A DNA stretch of 64,000 nt, taken from positions 10,664,001 through 10,728,000 of the forward strand of contig NC_092801.1 in the NCBI RefSeq assembly GCF_918797505.1, read 5' to 3'. The notes under the pieces are model-generated. The model searched no databases. It saw only the letters and a list, made by a program, of their open reading frames with translations, and was not told where the DNA came from. The DNA comes from Bemisia tabaci. Its lineage: Eukaryota > Arthropoda > Insecta > Hemiptera > Aleyrodidae. The translations under genes were made by a program, and so were the position numbers. Shown here in pieces: positions 48,001 through 57,900 of the stretch; within the stretch, counting starts at the first letter, position 1; every line of letters begins with the position of its first letter.

Positions 48001-51000
48001 CCCATCGTGGGCACGTTTATGGCACGCTGCGGCGCGGCGTGCTTGCCAGCTCGAAACGCGCACTGGCGCCTACAAACCCAAAGGGATACTTCAAACATTG
48101 CGCAATGCGTGAAGTATCCCCTTAGGTTTGTAGGCGTTAGGCAGTTCCCTCTGGCAGCACGCTGCGGCTCTCCCGACGGGCGTGTGGTGAACGATTTCTT
48201 GCGGGGAGAGCTCCCTGGCGGAGAAACTCGTGTATCGTGTGGTATTTTTTTTTTTAATTTTTCACTTTTAAAATTACACACGGGTCGTGTGAAGTAATTA
48301 GTGTACTGTCAACGCTAGATGAAGTGTAATAATACAAGGCGGGTCGTTCAACCAAAAATAAAAATTTACATTTTTTCAACTGGGAGAATTCGCAACTTTA
48401 CAGCGTAATACAAAAACACCTAGGTCACATTTTAAAAATTTGAATTTAGCGAGCTCATCTAGAAATAAAATTGCCTATCGATAACCGCAAAATTCATGAA
48501 AATCGGCCCAGTCGAACGCTGGAACTAAGCGTTACCAGATATGAAAAATTTAGGTGTCGGAGCTTATAGTATAGACTTATTTATGCTCTCTGACGCGTTT
48601 GTTGCATGCGTAGCGAAATTGAAGGCAAACTTCAAGTACAGGGTACTTGCCAATAGATTCACAACATCGTGTACCAGTTCTATCAAAGCTTACAGCGCGA
48701 TATAAATGTGTGTTTTCCGAATAGATTCGATTCGAGCTCCACGGTATATATCGACGGTGTAAGTCGGCAACCATATAACTCGTTTGCGGTGTGTGAAAAT
48801 CTCCGCCTCTATATTATTTTTTAAAGAAGAACAAATTGACATCATTCCTTGAAGTTTATGCAGAATTTTCTTCGGACGGAGAAGAAAAATCACGGCAGTT
48901 TTAAAGAATCGCCGTTGAGTAGTTTTCCGTTTAAAAATAAAGTATGACAGGAAGTCTGCGACGTCGCAAACCGAGTAGTTATGTGATTGCCGACTTACAC
49001 CGTCGATATGCGAGGCATCATGGAGGCTGAATTTGTCGCCAATGGAAACTGAACTGGGAGCCTGGTCATCGATGACACCCACGTTTGCTTATTGATGGCT
49101 TAATTCCAAGTAGCAGTGATCTCGATAAATAGCGATTTTATCGGTAACTTATCGCGATTATATCGGTGGAATTATATCGAGATATTATCGCATTAAAAGT
49201 TAAATCGCGTATACAAATCATAATACAAATATTATCGCGTTATGTGATTACCGACTTACACCGTGAATATGTTGCCTATACGGAAAAATGGAAGGCGAAC
49301 TTCAAAACAATTAGTTCCTAATAACAAATTATGGTCCATTTGTACTTACTAGTCAAGTCCGCGAACGGGCCGACACCATAAACGACGCTCCCTTTCCTAT
49401 TAGCCATCAGGTTGTCGATTTTAACCAAGTTGTTTGCGAATATCTGAAAGCGCTTCTTCTCCTCCGATGAGGTATACCTCCTCCCGTAGGCCTTCTTGAA
49501 CATCTCGAATCGTTGTTTAGTGTCTAGGCGACCAACTTGCGCCTAAAATCGAGGATAATAATTAATAATAAGTAGTGCATCTATGGAGACCGGAAAAAGA
49601 GCCCCGGTTGCAATAAATTGCAAATTCATAAATCGATTGCAACATTATTGCTACGGCATCAAGTTGTTGTGTTTATTGCCGATCTATTGATAATTGGACT
49701 GCATTTTGCAATTTGGAGCTATAAATTCTGTCTCATCTGAAAAAACACGTATGTGCATAGGGAAACTAATGGCACATACGTTGTTTTTAAACTGGGCCAG
49801 AATTTATAGTTCCAAATTGTAAATCTAATTGGACTGCAATTGATATTTGCCTCCAAATTAATGGGTCTGATGTAAACTTAAGGTGATTCGATGGACGCTA
49901 TATTTTGTGTCAGAACGACATGCGATATATCGCAGCGATTGGTTCCATTTTTTCAGCTACTCGTCATTTTTCTCCAATTTTGAAATCGCAATTCTGTTGT
50001 CAGTAGACTAAAGAATTCACTTACCAATTTCGACAAACAAATTCAACGTAATAAAGGCGTGGTTTTTTAGAGGAAAAATATCGCATTCGATATTGATATC
50101 GAAACTGCACTCGAATGCGATATTTTCCCTCTAAAAAAACCACGCATATATTACGTTGAATTGCTTTGTCAAAATTGGTGAGTGAATTCTTTAGTCTCCT
50201 GACAACAGAATTGCGATCTCAGAATTTGAGGGAAAAAAACGAGTAGCTGAAAAAATGGAACCAATCAATGTGATATATCGCATCGATTTTTTCCATAATT
50301 TCAGCTACTTGTAATTTGCTTCAAATTTTGAGATCGCACTTCTGTTGTCATGAGACTTAAGAACTCATGTACCAAATTTGACAAAGAAATTCAATGTAAT
50401 AAAGGGGTGGTTTTTTTAGAGGGAAAATATCGCATTCGAGTGCAGTTTCGATATCAGTATCGAATGCGATATTTTTCTTCTGAAAACACACGCCTTAATT
50501 ACGTTGAATTTCTTTGTCAAATTTGGTACATGAGTTCTTTAGTCTCATGACAACAAAATGCAATCTCAAAATTTGAAGCAAATTACAAATAGCTGAAATT
50601 ATGGAGCTAATCGATGCGATATATCGCACGTCGTTTTGACACAAAATATGGCGTCCATCGAATCACCTTAAGCTAGAGCAAGAATAAAAGTTGTTTCTAA
50701 CAAGTAGAAAATGGTTCAAAAATCACGATGAGCGCTTCATGAAAGCTTGGTACACACCTCTAACCTCCCAATCTACCAATGAAATAAGCGATTCTCAAGC
50801 TTCCTGCTTCAAAAACGAGACTGCGACACAGGTGAGCATTTCGTAGGAGAAGTCGTACGATCCAATCCCTCGGCTTCCCTTGGTAAACCCCCCTCCCGGG
50901 GGGGAGGAGGGGGGGGGGGTCCTCGTCTCAAAAGTCGGAGTTAAGGTGATTCGATGGACGCTATATTTTGTGTCAAAACGACGTGCGATTTATCGCATCG

Positions 51001-54000
51001 ATTGGTTCCATTGTTTCAGCTACTCGTCATTTTTCTCCAATTTTGAGATCGCAATTCGGTTGTCAGGAGACTAAAGCACTCACTTACCAATTTTAACAAA
51101 GAAATTCAAAGTAATAAAGGCGTGGTTTTTTTAGAGAGAAAACGTCGCATTCGATACTGATATCGAAACTGCACTCGAATGCAATATTTTCTCTCGAAAA
51201 AACCACGCCTTTATTACGTTGAAAAATTTGTTTGTTAAAATTGGTAAGTGAGTGCTTTAGTCTCCTGACAACAGAATTGCGATCTCAAAATTGGAGAAAA
51301 ATGACGAGTAGCTAAAAAAATGGAACCAATTGATGCGATATATCGCATGCCGATCTGACACAAAATATAGCGTCCATCGAATCACCTTAACGGGAAAATG
51401 TTGATATTATATAATCGAAATTAAGAAGTGCAGAAAATTTGAACCCCAATCTGCCCCAATAAATCTAAAATCTGTCCATTCGTGGCCGAAATACTAACTT
51501 CTAAAAATGGGCGACAGTACTCCCCAAGAAATATGAATTTGTTTGTCTCGTCGCCCCTGGAGGCTTCTCTGATGGGGTACACGGAGTGCCGAGTACCCCC
51601 ACTGGTTTGATTTACAAGTAGGGTCCTTCCTGTACCCCATCGGAGAAGCCTTCGGGGGTGACGGGACCCTCAAATGTTCTAGGGGTCGATTCTCAAGCGG
51701 GCTACATTTTGACATTCGGAACCACGATTTATGGTTCAGTTCAGAAACAACACATGTACCATTAGTTTCCTTATATGCACATACGCTTTTTTACAGATGA
51801 GCCAGGAATCTTAGTCCCGATTTGCAAAAGAAGTCCAATTCTTCCTCGCGACTCTGGACATAGTCCAACCCAAAATAACTGTGAAAAAGACTAGTAAGGT
51901 ATGTCTGAACCACCCTGTACAACATCACTGGCTCAACGTCAAAAAGGACATTCCCATTTGAAACAAGCTCTCCACGGTTTCCAGTTTTTTTGTTTCATAA
52001 TAAAGCTGGTTCATTCCTACTTGGATTGTTTGATCGGCCTTCGTTTTCTTGCTTCCGACCGATGAGTATACAGATTCTTGAACACATTCATTCGTATATT
52101 TTCCCAGCTCTGTGTGGTTGAATGCGCATACGCAGTTGCTATTATAACACGCTCCACGGGTCCACTGCTTGTTGAGCAAAGGGACTCTACCCCACACAGA
52201 GTTGCAGTAGTTGTCGCAGCTCCGCACATCCCAGGAATTTGAATGATCACACCCCCTGTCAGCATGAGCAGGGCTTATTCTGAACCCTGGATGAAGAACA
52301 TATTAAAAGCAGTTCAACAAAGCGTAAAACACGTAAGGCCTTGTCTCCGCGGGACGTTTTCATGGGATTTGTCCCAAGTTCGAATCGCAGGAATGAAACT
52401 TCTGGGATTTTTCCCAGTTACCGTCTCCACAGGACGAAGTTCATACGGTCCTGCGACTAGTTTGCGCGGGAAGATATAACTTAGTTAAAGTCGAGTATTT
52501 AACCGGGATTAAAATAATAATTGCACTCAATTGACAATTAGACACATTATTTAAACTAAACAAACATGAACAATGGAGTAATCAACAAAATATCGCACAA
52601 TTCGTTTACACTTCTTCTTCCTCTCTCAGTGGGTCCTAGAGGTAAAAGGACCATACTTGGTACTGGGAAAAATATTGATTAACTCAATATTTTTCCCAAC
52701 TTCGTAAGTGGGATTTTTCCCTGGGACAAATCTCGTGAAACGGCCCGCGGAGACAAGGCCTAAGACACGCTCCTGCAATTCCCAAGTAGCATTTTCCATC
52801 GGAGCAATCGCGATATCTTGAAATAAGTTTCGATCATTTAATGATTTTTTGACGATTTTAAATCGCTAGATTAATCACTATTTGAGAGATCATCTTCGAT
52901 TTTGTCGCAATATAATCTCTATAAAATTGCGTTCAATCGCAATTGTTTTCAAATCGAAATTCCAATTCAATTTATTAAATTTTTGGGTAATATTTCAATA
53001 AATCGCCGTCGATCTAATCGCGATTTATTTTTAAAATATAAGATGAAATCGCACGTATTTTTTTACCCGATTGTATGTATTGCAAAAATTCGAAGTCAAT
53101 AAAATTTTAATTAAATGCGTTTGCGATTATCAGTGTTATGTTTGGTATAACAATTACAGACTTATTAAATTGTTTATTGTCTATATAAATACAGTGCTTC
53201 GGCTAGTAGTCCAGGCAAACAAGGAAAAGAGCCTGCAAAAATCCCGGGTAGCAATGTTTTCATCGATTCCTATGTAATTTTTGACGCTGAATTCGAATTT
53301 CAACTTTGCGCCATTAAATTCGGACCGGAAAGTTGCCAAATTTGGCAAAAATGGCCTAAAATCGGCCTTTTTTCCGGATTATGGCCTGTAACTTGCCAAA
53401 AATTGATCTGACGATAAAATTAGTTATTTTCAGAAATGAAGCTCGTTAAATTTCCTACAAATCAGTTCCTATACTTTTTTTTGCTCAGGGCAAAATTAAG
53501 CGCGCTGGCGGGCTCCAAACTTTGAAAAATGAGCGAAAATTTGGTTTTTTGCGGGTTAAGGCCTGTGACTCGTCCAAAATTGATCTGACGACAATTTGGT
53601 TGTTTTAAAAAAAAGTTCGTTAAATTTCCCATAAAAAAGTTTCTATACACTTTTTTGCTCAAGGCAAAACTAAGCGCGCTGACGGGCACCGAACTTCGAA
53701 AAATGAACGAAAATCGCGTTTTTTTTGCGGTTTTTGCAAAAATCCCGGGTAGCAATGTTTTCATCGATTCCTATGTAATTTTTGACGCTGAATCCGAATT
53801 TCAACTTTGCGCCATTAAATTCGGACCGGAAAGTTGCCTAATTTGGCAAAAATGGCCTGAAATCGGCCTTTTTTCCGGATTATGGCCTGTAACTTGCCAA
53901 AAATTGATCTGACGATAAAATTAGTTATTTTCAGAAATAAAGCTCGTTAAATTTCCTACAAATCAGTTCCTATACACTTTTTTGCTCAGGGCAAAATTAA

Positions 54001-54947
54001 GCGCGCTGGCGGGCTCCGAACTTTGTAAAATGTGCGAAAATTGTGTTTTTCGCGGTTTTTGCCCGATGTCTCCTGTTTTAATCGTCCGACGAGTAATTTC
54101 TGGACAAATTAAGTGCAGATGATAAAATTTACACTTAGTGTAATGAATTGATGTAAATAATAAGGATAACCCAACACATTACAGTATGCGCAATTTTCGC
54201 ACATTTTACAAAGTTCGGAGCCCGCCAGCGCGCTTAATTTTGCCCTGAGCAAAAAAGTGTATAGGAACTGATTTGTAGGAAATTTAACGAGCTTTATTTC
54301 TGAAAATAACTAATTTTATCGTCAGATCAATTTTTGGCAAGTTACAGGCCATAATCCGGAAAAAAGGCCGATTTTAGGCCATTTTTGCCAAATTTGGCAA
54401 CTTTCCGGTCCGAATTTAATGGCGCAAAGTTGAAATTCGGATTCAGCGTCAAAAATTACATAGGAATCGATGAAAACATTGCTACCCGGGATTTTTGCAG
54501 GCTATAGCCCCTTTCATGGCTTATTTGCCTGGACTATAGAGAAGTTTGAAATCGTTGTCAATAAAATTTCGATACATTCTCCCATCAAATCTCAAATCGC
54601 GATCACCGCTACTTGGGCTCTAGGTGGTTTAACCTCGGAAACCATGTAAAGGAAAGATATGAAGTAAGTGAGTTTCTTTTTACTCGAAATCTGAAATTGA
54701 ATTTCGTTTAAAAATCGATGCCACAAAAGAAATTGACGTTCTAAAGATTCATGGAAAGAGGGTTTCCAGACGATCTTTTCTACTTCTTTAAACACTAATT
54801 TTCAACACTTTCAGCAGTCCTGAAAATGTTTCAATCAAGCAGTTTTTACATAATGTGTAGATTCATTATAAATATTGTGGTTTACTTACCATAGTCGGGC
54901 AACGAATGAAACAAACTCAAGATGAAAAAATAGGTATGGGACCTCAT
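35918..54947 (-). CDS. Papain-family (C1A) cysteine-protease-like protein with N-terminal defensin-like Cys segment (nine exons)
   Basis: Exons are 54947-54890, 52286-52021, 49542-49350, 46885-46572, 44378-44270, 40900-40641, 38607-38517, 37797-37751 and 36034-35918. All have GT/AG junctions and matching phases, giving 484 aa. Residues 1-20 are a signal peptide. C32, C43, C47, C66, C71 and C73 follow C-x10-C-x3-C-x18-C-x4-C-x-C, as in CS-alpha-beta peptides. Residues about 119-172 are the I29 inhibitor propeptide, with ERFNIN-like spacing and FADLTSEEY. Residues 180-255 are a basic Ser/Pro-rich linker, then the C1 domain. Active-site C287 and H421 are present; the oxyanion Gln is G281 and the active-site Asn is D437. 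Cathepsins of this fold cut proteins in lysosomes or secretions, but activity here is uncertain. Exons 3-9 are secure; attachment of exons 1-2 rests on phase and position only. Confidence 0.78.
36090..36342. mobile_element. Foldback MITE next to protease terminal exon
   Basis: A 250-bp palindrome (ggaaaaaaatagggtagtc arms, tgttgatgtaactacc centre) in protease intron 8, only about 55 bases before the terminal exon. Confidence 0.65.
36737..37647. mobile_element. Foldback elements in protease intron 8
   Basis: One palindrome (36737-36994, tggattgcattttgcaaaaa arms) is followed by another (about 37133-37647, with caagactgagaggg arms). The second carries a cagtggcgtggcgtg MITE in its centre (37279-37441). 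Confidence 0.6.
37751..37797 (-). CDS. Protease-like gene exon 8: altered active-site Asn motif
   Basis: This 47-nt exon encodes AWILRDSAPSSWGLQ and aligns with the family WxxKNSWGxxWG motif. The active-site Asn is Asp (D437) and the following Trp is replaced. Acceptor tttcag, donor CAG/GTATGC. Confidence 0.85.
38517..38607 (-). CDS. Protease-like gene exon 7: active-site histidine exon
   Basis: The acceptor is tgtttcag. The exon encodes FYVSGVFETDYCPDG and then ANHGVVIVGHYK. The His of the family NHAVxxVGYG motif is H421. The donor is AAAG/GTATTT, phase 1. Confidence 0.88.
39557..39660 (+). pseudogene. Non-LTR retrotransposon reverse transcriptase C-terminal fragment (plus strand)
   Basis: The frame QLPEDLWENKALWRLG, then ERERPLLKWLL, resembles the tail of insect endonuclease/reverse-transcriptase proteins and the frame at 39708-40031. 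It lies in protease intron 6. Confidence 0.5.
39708..40031 (-). pseudogene. Non-LTR retrotransposon reverse transcriptase C-terminal fragment (minus strand)
   Basis: This frame of about 107 codons contains RQLVWYGHVKRITDERLSKK and RRRGRPVKGW, the WxGHVxR ... RRRGRPxxxW signature of the end of insect LINE polyproteins. It is 5'-truncated and has lost its original tail. It lies tail-to-tail with the fragment at 39557. Confidence 0.7.
40110..40607. mobile_element. MITE with ccctgctaaa ends, 34 bases past the protease exon 6 donor
   Basis: Inverted ends ccctgctaaaaatgatgagta and tactcaccatttttagcaggg enclose tandem variants of catatgagttgaaattct. Confidence 0.65.
40641..40900 (-). CDS. Protease-like gene exon 6 (complete copy)
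   Basis: The acceptor is ctggtag. The exon encodes TLIDCDTGSWGCEGGT (the family LVDC...GCxGG motif), YGLPTAIAYPYTAMTGNC and a segment ending DVHAKAELQ, which reads directly into FYVSG of the next exon. The donor is CAA/GTAAGA. Confidence 0.88.
40999..41212 (-). pseudogene. Partial tandem duplicate of protease exon 6
   Basis: An upstream second copy of exon 6 arose by a 312-bp tandem duplication (units 40687-40998 and 40999-41310). It keeps the acceptor and about 71 codons, then runs at LEEHLR into repeat-derived sequence without the last 15 codons or a donor. It should be skipped. If its acceptor were used, the message would read through into repeat sequence. Confidence 0.8.
41229..41982. 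mobile_element. Nested foldback elements, protease intron 5
   Basis: An outer palindrome (gacttttctctggaaaagctg arms) holds an inner one (41411-41789, ggctgattattgaaattgat). Part of the outer arm is included in the 312-bp exon duplication, so the element predates that duplication. A relative of the inner element is at 27658-27925. Confidence 0.6.
42842..44174 (+). mobile_element. 1.33-kb foldback element, inverted partner of 53207-54537
   Basis: The ends are tagtccaggcaaataagcc and a matching inverted end, with probable TA target duplication. The interior is itself palindromic and repeats blocks such as gcgcgcttaattttgccctg. It lies in protease intron 5, about 95 bases past exon 5. Confidence 0.85.
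44270..44378 (-). CDS. Protease-like gene exon 5: active-site cysteine exon
   Basis: The acceptor is cttgcag. The exon encodes VKFGRNCAACYSFAPVGAVE and ends KITLLSKQ. This aligns with the family VKNQGxCGSCWAF motif. The nucleophile Cys is kept (C287); the oxyanion Gln is Gly (G281), GS is AA and Trp is Tyr. The donor is CAAA/GTGAGT, phase 1. Confidence 0.85.
46572..46885 (-). CDS. Protease-like gene exon 4: end of propeptide, basic linker, mature N-terminus
   Basis: Acceptor ctgcgcag joins T-S-EEYMASIG to FADLT across the junction, as in cathepsin propeptides. A roughly 75-residue stretch rich in Arg, Ser and Pro (SRRRRSGSAPPTPTPRRAPS) follows, which is unusual for the family. Then LIDWRVPANLYPP gives the canonical D-W-R start of the mature enzyme. 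The donor is CAA/GTATGC. Confidence 0.8.
49350..49542 (-). CDS. Protease-like gene exon 3: I29 inhibitor propeptide
   Basis: The acceptor is gattttag in phase 0. The exon encodes RFEMFKKAYGRRYTSSEEKK, then FQIFANNLVKID and VYGVGPFADLT. E-x3-R-x3-F-x2-N-x3-I spacing is seen, and GxNxFxD reads GVGPFAD with the Asn replaced. The donor is ACTA/GTAAGT. This is a textbook I29 domain of a cathepsin L-type zymogen. Confidence 0.85.
49878..50671. mobile_element. Composite TTAA foldback MITE, protease intron 2
   Basis: It has the same termini (TTAA-ggtgattcgatgg) as the family at 4651, but about 790 bp contain two palindromic cores, at about 50040-50150 and 50400-50500. This suggests one element within or fused to another. 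Confidence 0.7.
50941..51390. mobile_element. TTAA-flanked foldback MITE, protease intron 2
   Basis: A complete 450-bp member of the family, with TTAA at both ends and full-length inverted arms, 270 bases from the composite copy. A G-rich tract (50885-50920) lies just before it. Confidence 0.8.
52021..52286 (-). CDS. Protease-like gene exon 2: defensin-like six-cysteine segment
   Basis: The acceptor is ttcatccag. The exon encodes FRISPAHADRGCDHSN, RSCDNYCNS, RGACYNSNCVCAF and a seventh Cys (C87). CxxxC, GxC and CxC are the core of CS-alpha-beta defensin-like folds, though the C3-C4 loop is long (18 residues). The donor CAA/GTAGGA is weaker than its neighbours. If it is not used, the frame runs to a stop near 51925, and exons 1-2 would then form a separate secreted Cys-rich peptide gene. 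Confidence 0.6.
52338..52760. mobile_element. MITE with gccttgtctccgcggg ends, protease intron 1
   Basis: Inverted ends gccttgtctccgcggg, flanked by taag-like sequence, lie about 50 bases before the exon 2 acceptor. Confidence 0.6.
53207..54537 (-). mobile_element. 1.33-kb foldback element, inverted partner of 42842-44174
   Basis: This is a near-identical reverse-complement copy of the element at 42842, found in protease intron 1. Internal open frames in the two copies translate identically over long stretches, but they are palindrome-derived and have no recognisable product. Confidence 0.85.
54890..54947 (-). CDS. Protease-like gene exon 1: signal peptide
   Basis: The exon encodes MRSHTYFFILSLFHSLPDY and ends in phase 1 at a strong GGTAAGT donor. 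The phase matches the acceptor at 52286 exactly. An out-of-frame ATG lies just upstream. No convincing TATA box was seen. Confidence 0.65.
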
Positions 54948-57900
54948 CGCGAAATGCAACCATGCTTAAAATGACTACTTTCCAAGCCAAAATCCGATAT
55001 GCTCAATGCTTCTTTGACAGCCTAATATGATGTATTCTGCAACTTTTTTTTACAGCCGTCTGCATTGCGTCGCTCCTCCATTTTCAGCAGCAATAGGAGT
55101 GTAGACTGTTTTTTCCCCTTCTTTTTTTAGTAACTCTGTTGCGAAATGTTCCGTGAACTGGCGTGGAATTAACGCTAATATGTTTCAAGTTTTTTTCCAT
55201 CATCAATGAAATGACGGAATGTCTTTTCTTTTTTTGAGGGCGCTTTACGATGGTGACCTTTTTCTAGCACACGCTGATGTCAGCGCGAATGATACTCATT
55301 TCAATACTGGGCTGCTAGACGTCAATAGACTGCCGTGCTAAGGAAGAACGCCGTGCGAACATTCGAGAGTTGCCCATTTCCTTTGATAAAACATATATTT
55401 TTAACAACATTCATGCGTATTTTTCCTTGAAATGTTCAGATATTATAGATTAAATTGCGTTCAAAATAGTCTGGAAAGCTTGGAAAATTAAGTTCAAAAT
55501 TTTCCCAGTAAATTCGGCTTTTATCGGAGGAGACTTGACAACGTCTGAAGGCTCATACGGCATTTTTCCTTAGAACGGCAGAATAGATTTCGATACGTCA
55601 CCCTTTTCCCCCTTCCTCTAGTTTACTGTAGCTCTAAACAAAATTCGAAGAAATTTCTGAAATGAGAGGCTTGGAAAACAAGGTGCACAAATGCGGCCTT
55701 TGTTTTGCTATTTCGAGAAATACGTGTTTGAAGTTTCGAAATTACACGGATCCGTAGGGCGGAAAAAAGTTCAAACTGACTTTTTGATGCTTAAAATTGC
55801 GATTGGGAGCGAATTTTTCACAGAATATGCATTAAGACCAGTTTTACTCGAAATCGTTCATATTGATGATGATCATATATGATTTCAATACATAATTCAG
55901 GGGCTTGGAGAACAAGGTGCACAAGTGCGGCTTTAGTTGCTATTTCGAGAAATACGTGTTTGATTTTAACTTGAAATGAAGATAAAGCACAAAAACATAG
56001 CTCGAACGTACGAACAAGAAAGGAGAGAATTAAAATATGTGTAAACAAGGCTAAAACATTAAAAACACTAAAAGGCAGGACGTTTTGAGCTGTTACCAGC
56101 TCATTTTCAACTGCAAAGATCAAAAGATTAGGTTATTAGTAGGACTTATCATGGAAGATCTAAGGGGAGTTTTTTGCCATTTCGAATCAAATGTACCTAT
56201 GTAAAAAAAATTCTTTAAAATTTGAGGAAAAAAATAGTTTAACCACGGCCAAAGTCACGAAAGAATAAATATTCTATCACTAAGACCAGGGAATTCGGAT
56301 AAGACGGAAGGGAAAAAAGTAATTTGACGATTTGTTTTTCGAGTGTAATATTTCACTTTTATAGTTACAAAATAGTTTTTTTAATTTTTTTTAAAATTAA
56401 GAATGGGGCAAAATTGTACATTCTAGGCATAGGGAATTTAGGTACACATCATTTTGTTTAAGATGTTCGTATTTCTACCTATAAATGTTGTGTCAGGTGT
56501 GTTTAAGATTCACCAGCACCAGTTCCTTCCACCCCTGTCGTTCCAAAGATAGCAGACAGTGTCAGCAGTTGACAGCAGTTGACAGCAGTTGACAGCAGTT
56601 GACAGCAGTTGACAGCAGTTGACAGCAGTTGACAGCAGTTAACAGCAGTTGGCAGCAGTTGACAGTAGTTGACAGCAGTTGAAGCATCTGCGACCGTGGA
56701 TCTCTGCTGTTTCTTAACGCAAGTGGCTCTGAAATCAACAAACACGAGAATCGTAACTTCCATGAGGAGGAAAAACGTGGGGAATGGACCACTAGACAAG
56801 GTGCGAATTTCAGCATTCTGATACATGTTATGTAACTAAAATTTCACGTAAAACACGATGCGCACGATCAAAATTACCGAAATTAACTCCTTACGAAGAT
56901 ATTTATTGAATCCTGATGCGTGAATTCAAACCACCCGCTCATGAAAACTCAATGCTCTACGTGATTCACATCGCGCGCTAAACGTTTATCATGATAGTCT
57001 CAGTGATATAAAAATCTGGCAACCTCAATCTTGACGCTATGCTCAGCTATAGCAAATTGCTAATAGTTTGAACAACACATGGTATGGGAAATGAACATTG
57101 TTCGATTGGGAAGCTTGCTGAAACCGTTGTAGTGCGCGATTTGACTCACGTAGAGCTTTGAGTTTCTTGTGAGCGGGCAGTTTAAATTCCTCGTAACCAA
57201 TGTGAAATAAAAACGTTAATATCTTCGTTGAGAGTTGGTTTCAGTAATTTTTGCTGTGTGAATCGTGTTCTACGTGAAATTCTGGTGAAGAAACATGTAT
57301 CAGAATGCTTAAATTTGTACCTTGTCTAGTGGTCCATTCTAAGATTACCGGGGGCATGGGAAATTGTAGTCATTAAACATAATGGACTTATCCAGACAGG
57401 TACCTGAATTTTTTTTTTTAAACAACAGAAAAAAAACATTTGTTCTGAAGCATCACAATGGGCTTTGCGTTGTTTTATAAATTTCGGTAACACCAAAAAG
57501 ATTGGTTTGCTTTCCCTAGCCACATCCAATAGACGACTAGAGAAGGTAAGAATGGGAACAGATTCTGCAATAAGGAACTAGGCACCATTTGTGCAATGTC
57601 GCAATGCTTGATATGCTGTTTTATAGTTAAGCCATCGGTATGCTTCACTGACCTCACAACCGCTCATGTTACTGGAAAGAACAGTGGCAACCAAATTTTC
57701 GTAATCGATTTTTTCGTCGAAATTAGACTAATGTAATTTAAATGAACCGACCGGTTCAGCTAAAACAGGAAAATTCGTATTATGCGTCAAAATGAGCGCT
57801 ATAAGAGGAAGCATTACGTACGCAAAAATCAACGTCATTTAGACAGAACAGCAATTTTAAGTCCACACTATTTCGTAATACGTCCGCGCGAAAAATAATC

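Noticed and set aside
49535..54947. Splicing protease exon 1 directly to an acceptor at 49535, skipping the six-Cys exon
   Set aside because: It needs a poor acceptor (cgcaag) inside the I29 exon. The nine-exon model uses better sites with matching phases. It stays possible as a minor isoform.
56561..56680. Regular direct repeats that could resemble a CRISPR array
   Set aside because: Ten-base units without spacers in an intron-bearing animal genome; this is a minisatellite.
56503..56826. Open frames with repeated QLLSTAVNC units
   Set aside because: Product of the 10-bp minisatellite. All frames are open because of the repeat.
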